Shown: in pieces, positions 13,762 to 21,938 of the stretch
Layout: every line of letters begins with the position of its first letter
How positions within the stretch are numbered: position 1 is the stretch's first letter
Source of the DNA: an uncultured bacterium
GTDB taxonomy: Bacteria; Bacillota; Clostridia; Peptostreptococcales; Anaerovoracaceae
Assembly (NCBI GenBank): GCA_905214195.1
Contig: CAJMLH010000013.1
Coordinates: 1-43,202 of the forward strand
Length of the DNA stretch: 43,202 nucleotides
Direction: 5' to 3'
Translations under genes and position numbers: made by a program
The notes under the pieces: model-generated
Seen by the model: only the letters and a program-made list of their open reading frames with translations
Database searches by the model: none
What the model was told of the DNA's origin: nothing

Positions 13762-16479
13762 ATGGCTGAAAAAAAACGGGGACCCGGCCGCCCTCCGGGT
13801 TCAAAGAATAAAGCGTCCGGAGGCAAGGCTTCAACCAAAAGCACTTCCGGACGAAAAAATTCATCAAAAACCGGTTCAAAGGCCAGAGAAAAGGCGCAGG
13901 AAATTCAGTCCGAAAGAAAGGCAGACAGGCGTGTAATAGATGAGATATGGTCCATAATCTCCATTGCAATCGGAGTGTTTCTCATAGTGGCAACATTTAC
14001 TGATGGCGCAGGAAAGTTGGGAGAGATGATAGGAGACTGCCTTAAAGGGTTGTTTGGCTTTATGGCCTACATATTGCCGTTTTATCTCATAATATTCGGT
14101 ATATTGCTGTTTACCGGGAAAACAGTTTCCATATCAATAAAATCAACCTTATTGCTGTTTTTAATGCTGTTGATGCTTTCGACTGTGAATTCGGCAACAT
14201 TTATAGAAGATGCAGCTGTACCGAAAGTAAATTTTGAGAATATGAAAATATTCTATACTGACGGAGTCACATTGAAAAGCGGCGGATTTTTCGGCATGAT
14301 ATTGGCATCATGGCTTATAAAATGGCTTGGAACCGCAGGGTGTTGGATTTTTTCGCTGGTCATTACAGCGGTGTGTTTGCTTCTTATAATAAACACACCG
14401 GTTTCAAGGTTCATAACTAAAGTAGGAAATAAGATAGAAGAAAGAAAACTTGTCAAAGAACATGCTTATCTTGATGTTGACGAGAGCGTTATAGAAGAGG
14501 GACATCAAGTTTCAATGAAAGATATGGGAAAGAAGTCTCTTGATAATGGTACAGCTCTTTCTGATAGGAAAGAGGCGATTAAGATTGTAGACGGAAATGC
14601 AACGCCTTACAGTGCTGAAACTCCTGCAAACGGCGACGGCGGCAGAAAGCGCATGTTCCCATCATTCAGAAGCAAACCTCAAAAACCTGTCATCGAGAAG
14701 AACAGTGTTTTAAGATATATGAAAGATGACACTCTGTTTAACAGAGAAAATGTTACGGGAAGTTTCGGTCTTGAAGAATCTGCTGATTTTGGTGTGGGAT
14801 ATGGTGTAGACGGCATACAGACAACTAATAATTCAGCAGGCTTCGGATTGACTTCAGAACATATATCAGGAACTGAATTTGCAAAAACAGAAGCAGATAT
14901 ATCCAATGAAGATGCAAATGTTTTTGTTGACATTGATAAAATGTCCGAAACAGATGGCACGGATAACAAAAAACTCTCAAATAGGGAAGCTCGTGAGGCG
15001 ATGCTTTCAAAAGATGAAATCAACAATTCAAAGATTAAAAAATACAAAAAACCGCCGATAAACCTGCTTGAAAAAATTGCAGGAGGCACCAAGACAAACA
15101 GCAGACTGCTTACAGAAAAAGCTCAGAAGCTTGAAGAAACTTTGCGCAATTTTCATGTGGATGCAAAAGTGGTGCAAGTCACTCAAGGACCTACGGTTAC
15201 AAGATATGAAATTCAGCCGGCAGTAGGCGTCAAGGTAAACAGCATAGTAAGGCTTGCGGATGATATTGCATTAAACCTTGAAGCAAAAAGTATTAGAATA
15301 GAAGCTCCTATTCCCGGCAAAGCAGCTGTAGGAATCGAAGTTGAAAACGATGCTGTAACGATGGTGCGTATAAGAGAAATAATAGATTCTCAGGAGTTTA
15401 AAAACAGTAAATCCAAGATTACTTTTGCTGTGGGAAAAGACATAAGCGGAAAAGCTATAGTAGCCGATTTGAAATCAATGCCCCATCTTCTTATTGCCGG
15501 CTCTACCGGTTCGGGAAAATCCGTATGTATAAACGGAATTATAATTAGCCTTCTTTATAAGGCAAATCCCGATGAAGTTAAACTCATACTGGTAGATCCA
15601 AAAGTAGTGGAGCTTGGTAATTACAACGGGATACCGCATCTTATGATTCCTGTTGTTACTGATCCGGGCAAGGCGGCAGCAGCTCTCAACTGGGCAGTTT
15701 CCGAAATGACTGACAGGTATAAAAAGTTTGCCGAAGAAGGTGTTCGTGATTTAGAATCATATAATGAATATGTAAGAGCCAACGGTGAAGATGAAAAAGC
15801 AATGCCTCAAGTTGTGATAATCATAGACGAATTAGCCGATTTGATGATGGCTGCTCCGTCACAGATAGAGGAATCTATATGCAGGCTGGCTCAGATGGCA
15901 AGGGCTGCGGGAATGCATCTGATCGTTGCTACTCAAAGACCGTCAGTTGATGTTATCACAGGTGTTATTAAAGCCAATATTCCTTCAAGAATAGCTTTTG
16001 CAGTTTCATCTCAGGTGGATTCAAGAACCATTTTAGATATGCAGGGAGCCGAAAAACTTGTAGGGAAAGGAGATATGCTCTTTAATCCTATGGGAATGGG
16101 AAAACCTGTCAGAATACAGGGTGCCTTTATTTCAGACAACGAAGTAAATAATGTAATAGATTTTGTAAAAGGTCAAGTTGAGGGCGTAGATTATAACAGT
16201 GATATCCTGACACGAATAGAAAAAAGTGATTCTCGTGATTCCGATGATGAGGGTGATAAACTGCTGAGTGATGCGATAGAACTTGTTGTAAAAAGCGGAC
16301 AAGCGTCGGTATCTATGCTTCAGCGGCGATTCAGGATAGGCTACAACAGAGCGGCTCGTATAATGGATATGATGGAAACAAGAAACATAGTCGGACCGCA
16401 GGATGGAAGCAGGCCGAGACAAGTGCTTATAACGGAGCAGGAGCTTCAACAGATGAAAGAGGATACAGAGGAACTGTAA
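13762..16479 (+). CDS. ftsK: DNA translocase FtsK/SpoIIIE
   Basis: This 905-residue septal DNA pump moves chromosome ends through the division or sporulation septum. It is laid out as a basic tail (1-60), about four membrane segments (65-215), a low-conservation acidic linker (220-430), and the motor with Walker A GSTGSGKS (580-587) and Walker B IIIDELADLM. A C-terminal winged-helix gamma domain contains ASVSMLQRRFRIGYNRAARIMD. The N-terminus carries an AT-hook-like KRGPGRPPGSKNK before the first helix. Whether it serves division, sporulation or both cannot be told from sequence. It abuts rimO with no spacer. Confidence 0.95.
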   Translation: MAEKKRGPGRPPGSKNKASGGKASTKSTSGRKNSSKTGSKAREKAQEIQSERKADRRVIDEIWSIISIAIGVFLIVATFTDGAGKLGEMIGDCLKGLFGFMAYILPFYLIIFGILLFTGKTVSISIKSTLLLFLMLLMLSTVNSATFIEDAAVPKVNFENMKIFYTDGVTLKSGGFFGMILASWLIKWLGTAGCWIFSLVITAVCLLLIINTPVSRFITKVGNKIEERKLVKEHAYLDVDESVIEEGHQVSMKDMGKKSLDNGTALSDRKEAIKIVDGNATPYSAETPANGDGGRKRMFPSFRSKPQKPVIEKNSVLRYMKDDTLFNRENVTGSFGLEESADFGVGYGVDGIQTTNNSAGFGLTSEHISGTEFAKTEADISNEDANVFVDIDKMSETDGTDNKKLSNREAREAMLSKDEINNSKIKKYKKPPINLLEKIAGGTKTNSRLLTEKAQKLEETLRNFHVDAKVVQVTQGPTVTRYEIQPAVGVKVNSIVRLADDIALNLEAKSIRIEAPIPGKAAVGIEVENDAVTMVRIREIIDSQEFKNSKSKITFAVGKDISGKAIVADLKSMPHLLIAGSTGSGKSVCINGIIISLLYKANPDEVKLILVDPKVVELGNYNGIPHLMIPVVTDPGKAAAALNWAVSEMTDRYKKFAEEGVRDLESYNEYVRANGEDEKAMPQVVIIIDELADLMMAAPSQIEESICRLAQMARAAGMHLIVATQRPSVDVITGVIKANIPSRIAFAVSSQVDSRTILDMQGAEKLVGKGDMLFNPMGMGKPVRIQGAFISDNEVNNVIDFVKGQVEGVDYNSDILTRIEKSDSRDSDDEGDKLLSDAIELVVKSGQASVSMLQRRFRIGYNRAARIMDMMETRNIVGPQDGSRPRQVLITEQELQQMKEDTEEL

Positions 16480-17793
16480 ATGAAGATATATATGGAAACT
16501 TTGGGCTGCCCCAAGAATTTTAACGATACTCAGGCAGCTAAAGGCATTATGACAGAAGCAGGATTTGAAATAACAGAAATGCCTGAAAACGCAGATGTTA
16601 TAATAGTAAACACATGCGGCTTTATAAATGATGCAAAAAAAGAGTCGATTTCAAGAATTTTTGAACTTTCGGAATATAAAACGGAAAACAAGAAACTATT
16701 GGTTTCCGGATGTCTTTCCGAAAGGTATGCAGATGATTTGTTTGAAGAAATGCCTGAAGTCGACGGCTTTATCGGAGTAAATGAATACGAAAAACTCCCT
16801 GAGCTTTTAAATTCTCTAATGGAAAGCAAAAGATACAACTGGGTAAGCCGACATGCTTGTGATAAGCTTGTGACAATGCCAAGGCTTTTGGAGGAAAACC
16901 CATATACTGCCACATTAAAGATTGCAGAGGGCTGCAACAACAGATGTGCATATTGCGTTATACCTTCCATAAGAGGACCTTTCAGAAGCAAAGCAAAAGA
17001 AGATGTTATAAGGGAAGCAAAGTGGCTTGCTCAAAAGGGCTGTAAGGAGCTTATACTTATAGCTCAAGATGTTACACTTTACGGCATTGATCTTTATAAG
17101 CGTCAGGCGCTGCCTGAGCTTTTAAGAGAACTTTGCAAGATTGACGGAATTCGGTGGATTAGACTGATGTACTGTTATGAGGATAGAATAACAGACGAGC
17201 TTATAGAGGTAATGAAAACAGAACCTAAGATATGCAATTACATAGATATTCCGATACAACATTCCAGCGATAGTGTTTTAAAGGCGATGAAAAGGCGTTC
17301 TACTGAGTATTCCATAAGAAATACCATATCAAAGCTTAAAGATGCTATTCCCGATATACACATAAGAACTACACTTATAACGGGATTTCCGGGAGAAACA
17401 GAAGAAGATTTTGATAAGCTTCTGTCGTTTGTAGAGGAAATGAGATTTGCACGGCTTGGTGTGTTTGCTTATTCTCAGGAAGAAAATACACCTGCCGGAG
17501 AAATGGAAAATCAAATTCCGGAAGAAATAAAACAACAGCGTCTTGATGCTATAATGAGGCGTCAACTTGATATTTCTCTTGAATTGAACAGGGAGAAAAT
17601 AGGTAAAGTTCTTGATGTTATAACAGAAGAACAAGACGAGGATGGAAGTTATATAGGAAGAACCGTATATGATGCTCCGGAAATAGATAATTCAGTTATA
17701 TTTACATCGGAGCGAGAAATCAAACCGGGGGATATAGTTAAAGTTCTGATACAGGATGCATTCGATTATGATCTTACAGGTATGGAGGTATAG
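16480..17793 (+). CDS. rimO: Ribosomal protein S12 methylthiotransferase RimO
   Basis: RimO is a radical-SAM enzyme that adds a methylthio group to an Asp of ribosomal protein S12. It has 437 residues. The N-terminal MTTase domain carries Cys10, Cys46 and Cys78 for one Fe-S cluster. The radical-SAM cluster is CNNRCAYC (Cys152, 156, 159). A TRAM domain occupies about 375-437. The opening LGCPKNFNDTQ differs slightly from the common LGCPKNLVDSE. The ATG follows the ftsK stop directly, so translation is probably coupled. Confidence 0.95.
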   Translation: MKIYMETLGCPKNFNDTQAAKGIMTEAGFEITEMPENADVIIVNTCGFINDAKKESISRIFELSEYKTENKKLLVSGCLSERYADDLFEEMPEVDGFIGVNEYEKLPELLNSLMESKRYNWVSRHACDKLVTMPRLLEENPYTATLKIAEGCNNRCAYCVIPSIRGPFRSKAKEDVIREAKWLAQKGCKELILIAQDVTLYGIDLYKRQALPELLRELCKIDGIRWIRLMYCYEDRITDELIEVMKTEPKICNYIDIPIQHSSDSVLKAMKRRSTEYSIRNTISKLKDAIPDIHIRTTLITGFPGETEEDFDKLLSFVEEMRFARLGVFAYSQEENTPAGEMENQIPEEIKQQRLDAIMRRQLDISLELNREKIGKVLDVITEEQDEDGSYIGRTVYDAPEIDNSVIFTSEREIKPGDIVKVLIQDAFDYDLTGMEV

Positions 17794-17795
17794 AG

Positions 17796-18326
17796 ATGAA
17801 TTTACCAAATAAGCTTACTATTGCGAGAGTTATTGCAGTACCGTTTTTTATAGCAGCATATTATTTCGGCTGGTATTTGCTTGCTTTTATAATATTTGTG
17901 GCTGCTTCATTTACAGACATGCTTGACGGTCAAATTGCCAGAAAGCATAATTTAGTAACAAATTTCGGAAAAATAATGGACCCTTTGGCAGATAAGGTTC
18001 TGGTATATTCTGCCATTTGCCTGATGATACCTATGTATGTACCGGCATGGATGCTTATAGTGATATTGGCAAGAGAATTTACCGTTGCGGGAATGAGAAC
18101 CGTTGCGGCATCTGAGGGGATAGTAATAGCCGCAGGAATGAGCGGCAAGATTAAGACAGTTCTGCAAATGATAGCGGTTTGCTTGCTTTTGCTTGTTCCG
18201 GCATTTCCGTTTTTCGCACCTTTATGGTATGTGGCTCAGGCATTTCTTTGGGCTTCTTTGATAATGACGGTTTATTCCGGAGCAGAATATGTAATCAAAA
18301 ATAAACAAGTATTTTCGCTGAAATAG
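17796..18326 (+). CDS. pgsA: CDP-diacylglycerol--glycerol-3-phosphate 3-phosphatidyltransferase
   Basis: PgsA makes phosphatidylglycerol phosphate, the precursor of phosphatidylglycerol and cardiolipin, at the membrane. It has 176 residues with about four to five membrane segments. The CDP-alcohol phosphotransferase signature runs from Asp41 to Asp66: DMLDGQIAR, then GKIMDPLAD. It starts two bases after rimO and is followed by cinA, the usual Firmicutes order rimO-pgsA-cinA-recA. Confidence 0.96.
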   Translation: MNLPNKLTIARVIAVPFFIAAYYFGWYLLAFIIFVAASFTDMLDGQIARKHNLVTNFGKIMDPLADKVLVYSAICLMIPMYVPAWMLIVILAREFTVAGMRTVAASEGIVIAAGMSGKIKTVLQMIAVCLLLLVPAFPFFAPLWYVAQAFLWASLIMTVYSGAEYVIKNKQVFSLK

Positions 18327-18337
18327 GAAGTGATGTT

Positions 18338-19582
18338 ATGAAAACGGCAATTCTTACAGTAGGAACGGAGATACTGTTCGGGCAGATAGTAAACACAAAT
18401 GCAGCTTACCTTTCAAAAGAGCTGAACAACTTGGGATTCGATGTAATGTATCATTACAGTGTAGGTGATAATCCCAAAAGACTTGCGGATATGATAAATA
18501 TTGCTTTCAAAGATTGCGATATGATAATAACTACAGGAGGACTGGGACCTACACAGGATGACCTTACCAAGGAAGTTATAGCAGAGGTCATGGAAGAAAA
18601 AATCGTCGTAAACGATTTAGCCATGGAAACTCTCAAAAATAATTATGTAAGGTCAGGAAGACCAATGACCGAAAATAACCTTAAGCAGGCTAATATGCCT
18701 GAAAATGCCCAAGTTCTCCCAAATGACCAAGGAACGGCTCCGGGATTTTGGCTGGAGAAAAACGATAAAATTATAGTTTCACTGCCCGGACCTCCAAGGG
18801 AAATGACAAATATGTTTACCAAAGAGGTTTTGCCAAGACTTAAAAAAAAGCAGGACAGTGTTATAAATTACAGAATACTCAGAACTTTCGGACTTGGAGA
18901 ATCAAAAATGGAGACAGTGCTTCTGCCTCTTATAGACGGTCAGACAGACCCAACTATTGCAACTTATGCCAAGGAAGGTGAATGCAGTCTGAGAATCGCA
19001 TCTAAGAGACCTACATATGAAGAAGCTGCAAAAGCTGTGGACGATATGACAGATAAAGTCATGGATATAATCGGAGAATATGTGTACAGCAAAGATAATG
19101 AGGAACTCATAGATGTTGTAGGAAAGCTGCTTCTATCAAAAGGGATAACTGTATCTTGTGCAGAATCATGTACGGGAGGATTGTTTTCGGGAGCGATTAC
19201 AAGTATTCCCGGAATTTCCGATATTTTTGACAGAGGAATAGTTACATACAGCAACAAAGCTAAAGTCGAAGAACTTGGAGTGTCTTTGGATACTTTGGAG
19301 AAGTTTGGAGCAGTAAGTGCAGAGACTGCCGAAGAAATGGTTTTGGGGCTTGAGTTAAAGACCGGTTCGGATTTGTGTGTGTCGATAACAGGCATATCCG
19401 GTCCGGGCGGCGGAAGCGAGGAGAAACCTGTAGGACTTTTTTATATTGGTATAAGATGGCAGGGCAAAACAGATGTAATCAAGGTTCGCTCACGAAATGT
19501 AAACCGCAAGTGGAACAGAAACTATGCGGTACTGAACATGCTTTATGAAGTATATAGAAGAATTTCTCAAGATAACATATAA
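18338..19582 (+). CDS. cinA: CinA family nicotinamide-nucleotide amidohydrolase
   Basis: A 414-residue two-domain protein. The N-terminal MoaB/MogA-like domain (about 1-170) has TTGGLGPTQDDLTKEV and LPGPPREM. The C-terminal CinA domain (about 255-410) has SCAESCTGGLFSGAIT and SITGISGPGGGSEEKPVG, and in this family deamidates NMN. It is associated with competence and DNA damage through linkage to recA. GGAAGTGATGTT precedes the ATG. It ends the operon 138 bases before recA, which has its own promoters. Confidence 0.94.
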   Translation: MKTAILTVGTEILFGQIVNTNAAYLSKELNNLGFDVMYHYSVGDNPKRLADMINIAFKDCDMIITTGGLGPTQDDLTKEVIAEVMEEKIVVNDLAMETLKNNYVRSGRPMTENNLKQANMPENAQVLPNDQGTAPGFWLEKNDKIIVSLPGPPREMTNMFTKEVLPRLKKKQDSVINYRILRTFGLGESKMETVLLPLIDGQTDPTIATYAKEGECSLRIASKRPTYEEAAKAVDDMTDKVMDIIGEYVYSKDNEELIDVVGKLLLSKGITVSCAESCTGGLFSGAITSIPGISDIFDRGIVTYSNKAKVEELGVSLDTLEKFGAVSAETAEEMVLGLELKTGSDLCVSITGISGPGGGSEEKPVGLFYIGIRWQGKTDVIKVRSRNVNRKWNRNYAVLNMLYEVYRRISQDNI

Positions 19583-19587
19583 ATAGC

Positions 19588-19616
19588 TTGACAATTGACC
19601 CGGAGCAATATATCAT
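19588..19616 (+). promoter_or_regulatory. Upstream recA promoter (P1)
   Basis: TTGACA (19588-19593, perfect) and TATCAT (19611-19616) are 17 bp apart, starting just after the cinA stop. It has no LexA box of its own, so it may give SOS-independent transcription. Confidence 0.55.
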
Positions 19617-19654
19617 ATTTACATAAATTCCCAAATTTATTTGAAATAAATGTA

Positions 19655-19683
19655 TTGACCCGGGTTGAAAAATATTGTATTAT
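19655..19683 (+). promoter_or_regulatory. Downstream recA promoter (P2)
   Basis: TTGACC (19655-19660) and TATTAT (19678-19683) are 17 bp apart. The LexA box lies nine bases after the -10. TTGACCCGG occurs both here and at 19595-19603, a 60-bp spaced repeat. Confidence 0.75.
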
Positions 19684-19691
19684 AGATATGA

Positions 19692-19703
19692 GAACAAATG
19701 TTC
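19692..19703. promoter_or_regulatory. LexA box of recA
   Basis: GAACAAATGTTC matches the Firmicutes LexA/DinR core GAACNNNNGTTC perfectly; with flanking bases it reads AGAACAAATGTTCG. It sits between the P2 -10 and the ribosome site. Confidence 0.9.
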
Positions 19704-19720
19704 GCTAAAGGAGAGTTTTC

Positions 19721-20845
19721 ATGGCTACAAATAAAGCAGATAAAATAGTAGAAAGAAAAATTGATCAGGCAGAAAGAGACAAGGCTCTGGAGGAGGCTCT
19801 TTCAAAGATAACCAAGCAGTTCGGAAAGGGCGCAATAATGAAGCTTGGAGACAAGAGCGCTCAGATGAATGTGGAGTCCATACCTACAGGATCCATAAGT
19901 CTTGATATAGCAACAGGGATTGGCGGAGTTCCAAGAGGTAGAATAGTTGAGATATATGGCCCGGAGTCTTCGGGTAAGACTACTCTTACACTGCATATAG
20001 TTGCAGAGGCTCAAAAGAACGGTGGCAAGGCTGCGTTTATAGATGCAGAGCATGCTCTTGACCCTGTATATGCAAAGAATCTTGGAGTTGATGTTGATGA
20101 ACTCCTTATTTCTCAGCCCGATACAGGTGAACAGGCTCTTGAGATATGCGACATGTTGGTTAGGAGCGGTGCGATTGATTTAGTAGTAATAGACTCTGTT
20201 GCTGCGCTCGTTCCAAAGGCTGAAATTCAGGGAGAAATGGGAGATGCCCATGTAGGACTTCAGGCGCGTTTGATGTCGCAGGCGCTTAGAAAGATAACCG
20301 GAAGTATAAACAGATCTCAGACATGTGTAGTATTCATCAATCAGCTCAGAGAGAAAGTCGGTGTTTCATATGGAAGCCCTGAGGTTACCACAGGCGGTCG
20401 TGCGCTGAAATTTTACTCCACAATGAGACTTGAAGTAAGGAAAGCCGAGAGTATTAAAAACGGAGACACCGTTATGGGTAACAGAACAAAGGTTAAAGTT
20501 GTAAAGAACAAAGTTGCACCTCCGTTTAAGCTTGCCGAATTTGATATTATGTATGGCGAGGGAATATCAAAAGAAGGCGATATACTCGATTCGGCGGTAA
20601 ATAACAAGATAGTAGACAAAGCCGGTTCATGGTACAGCTACAACGGAGAAAGAATAGGTCAGGGTCGTGAAAATATCAAGACCTATCTCAAGGAGCATCC
20701 TGATGTTACAGAGGAAATCAAGAGTAAGATAATGGAACAGATGAGTAATTCAGAAGTTCCGGAGGGCGAACCTGAAGTATCTGAAGAAGAATTTTCCGAG
20801 ATAATGGATATGTTCATCGACGAAGACGGTGTAGTTATAGAATAG
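19721..20845 (+). CDS. recA: Recombinase RecA
   Basis: RecA polymerises on single-stranded DNA, drives strand exchange and activates LexA self-cleavage. It has 374 residues. The Walker A GPESSGKTT is at 80-88, with VVIDSVAALVPKAEI, the L2 FINQLREKVGVSYGSPEVTT region and GGRALKFYSTMR. The N-terminus is extended by about 15 charged residues. The C-terminal tail is strongly acidic, as is usual. AAAGGAGAG precedes the ATG. It is SOS-controlled through the LexA box and followed by a terminator. Confidence 0.98.
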   Translation: MATNKADKIVERKIDQAERDKALEEALSKITKQFGKGAIMKLGDKSAQMNVESIPTGSISLDIATGIGGVPRGRIVEIYGPESSGKTTLTLHIVAEAQKNGGKAAFIDAEHALDPVYAKNLGVDVDELLISQPDTGEQALEICDMLVRSGAIDLVVIDSVAALVPKAEIQGEMGDAHVGLQARLMSQALRKITGSINRSQTCVVFINQLREKVGVSYGSPEVTTGGRALKFYSTMRLEVRKAESIKNGDTVMGNRTKVKVVKNKVAPPFKLAEFDIMYGEGISKEGDILDSAVNNKIVDKAGSWYSYNGERIGQGRENIKTYLKEHPDVTEEIKSKIMEQMSNSEVPEGEPEVSEEEFSEIMDMFIDEDGVVIE

Positions 20846-20864
20846 AAATACATATTGGATAAAA

Positions 20865-20898
20865 AAAGACACACAGAAGTTATTGCTGTGTGTCTTTT
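20865..20898 (+). terminator. Intrinsic terminator after recA
   Basis: GACACACAG (20868-20876) pairs with CTGTGTGTC (20886-20894), extended by A-T pairs, and is followed by TTTT. Confidence 0.85.
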
Positions 20899-20943
20899 AG
20901 ATAAAATTTGTCATGAAAAGCATGGTGAAATTAGCGAAAACAC

Positions 20944-20972
20944 TTGACATTAAGCCGTTTTGATGGTATCAT
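20944..20972 (+). promoter_or_regulatory. Sigma-A promoter of rplU-rpmA
   Basis: TTGACA (20944-20949, perfect) and TATCAT (20967-20972) are 17 bp apart, with TGG directly before the -10 (extended). Confidence 0.78.
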
Positions 20973-20979
20973 AATTGAG

Positions 20980-21082
20980 TTGAGCCGCACAGAATAGGTT
21001 TGAAGTGAATCTGGGCAGCGTTTTAAGATGCATGGATATCCACCTACAATGGCGAGACTGGATAGAGGAGGAGAAAAATATA
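20980..21082 (+). ncRNA. Probable L21 leader (ribosomal-protein autoregulatory RNA)
   Basis: About 100 untranslated bases separate the promoter from rplU. They contain GAGCCGCAC, GATATCCACCTA and ATGGCGAGAC, which I recognise as typical of the L21 leader family in Firmicutes. That family is thought to let L21 repress its own mRNA. The match is from memory of the family. Confidence 0.65.
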
Positions 21083-21574
21083 ATGTACGCAGTAATTGAA
21101 ACAGGCGGAAAGCAGTACAGAGTACAGGAAGGCGACACCATCATGGTTGAAAAGATGGATGTTCAAGCCGGAGATAAGGTTACTTTCGATAAGGTACTCG
21201 TTTTAAACGACGGAAAAGAGTTAAAAGTCGGCACGCCTTACTTAGACGCAAGCGTAAGTGCAAGCGTAGTTGAAAACGGAAAGGCTAAAAAAGTAATAAT
21301 CTTCAAGTATAAGGCTAAGAAGGACTACAGAAAGAAACAGGGTCACAGACAGCCATATACTATGGTTAAGATTGATTCTTTGGGAGGCGAGAAAGCAGAA
21401 GCTCCTAAAGCAGCAGCCGCAGAAGAAGTTAAAGAAGCAAAGCCGGCAAAGAAGGTTTCAGCTTCAATGAAAAAAGATGAATTGATTGCTTTTGCTAAAG
21501 AAAACAATATCGCTGTTGATGAGAAAGCAACTAAGGCTGTTATCATCGAAGCTATTGAAGCAGCATTAAAGTAA
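21083..21574 (+). CDS. rplU: 50S ribosomal protein L21 with C-terminal HeH-like extension
   Basis: The standard L21 body occupies about residues 1-102 (MYAVIETGGKQYRVQEGD to GHRQPYTMVKI). It is followed by an Ala/Lys/Glu-rich linker (about 103-126) and a folded-looking tail, about 127-163, with KKDELIAFAKENNIAV and ATKAVIIEAIEAAL. That tail resembles a helix-extension-helix/SAP-type nucleic-acid-binding motif. L21 is usually about 103 residues, so the 163-residue form is unusual. I use the ATG after GAGGAGG; an upstream in-frame ATG at 21005 would lie inside the leader RNA. Confidence 0.95.
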   Translation: MYAVIETGGKQYRVQEGDTIMVEKMDVQAGDKVTFDKVLVLNDGKELKVGTPYLDASVSASVVENGKAKKVIIFKYKAKKDYRKKQGHRQPYTMVKIDSLGGEKAEAPKAAAAEEVKEAKPAKKVSASMKKDELIAFAKENNIAVDEKATKAVIIEAIEAALK

Positions 21575-21603
21575 TCTGCCAATAGAGTAAGGAGGCGAGA
21601 GTA

Positions 21604-21864
21604 ATGGCAAGTAAAAAAGGTGTAGGTAGCTCTAAGAACGGTCGTGACTCCGAGTCCAAACGCCTTGGACTTAAAGCAGGAGACGGTCAGTATGTAAGCG
21701 CTGGAAGCATTTTGGTAAGACAGAGAGGAACTAAGTTCCACCCGGGCAACAATGTTGGTATCGGTGGAGATGATACTCTGTTCGCTAAAATAGACGGAGC
21801 TGTTAAGTTTGAAAGAAAAGACAGAAACAGAAAGCAAGTAAGCGTTTATCCAAAAGAAGCTTAA
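21604..21864 (+). CDS. rpmA: 50S ribosomal protein L27 (no N-terminal extension)
   Basis: An 86-residue protein that starts directly at MASKKGVGSSKNGRDS. Most Firmicutes encode a short N-terminal extension ending in a Phe-Phe-Ala-type site, cut by the Prp protease whose gene lies between rplU and rpmA. Here an in-frame TAG stands seven codons upstream, no ATG/GTG/TTG lies between, and AAGGAGG is correctly spaced, so no extension is encoded. The prp gene is also missing: only 29 bases separate rplU and rpmA. Confidence 0.97.
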   Translation: MASKKGVGSSKNGRDSESKRLGLKAGDGQYVSAGSILVRQRGTKFHPGNNVGIGGDDTLFAKIDGAVKFERKDRNRKQVSVYPKEA

Positions 21865-21876
21865 TTAAAAACTTGG

Positions 21877-21909
21877 GACCCTGTACATAATAAGTTACAG
21901 GGTCTTTTT
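21877..21909 (+). terminator. Terminator or attenuator between rpmA and obgE
   Basis: GACCCTGTA (21877-21885) pairs with TACAGGGTC (21896-21904), followed by TTTTT. It lies 30 bases before obgE, so it may only reduce read-through. Confidence 0.8.
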
Positions 21910-21938
21910 ATAACAAAGAGAAGGGAGGCAGAGCGCAG

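Noticed and set aside
21005..21082. In-frame N-terminal extension of L21 by 26 residues
   Set aside because: It runs through the L21-type leader and has no ribosome site; the ATG at 21083 follows GAGGAGG and matches the family start.
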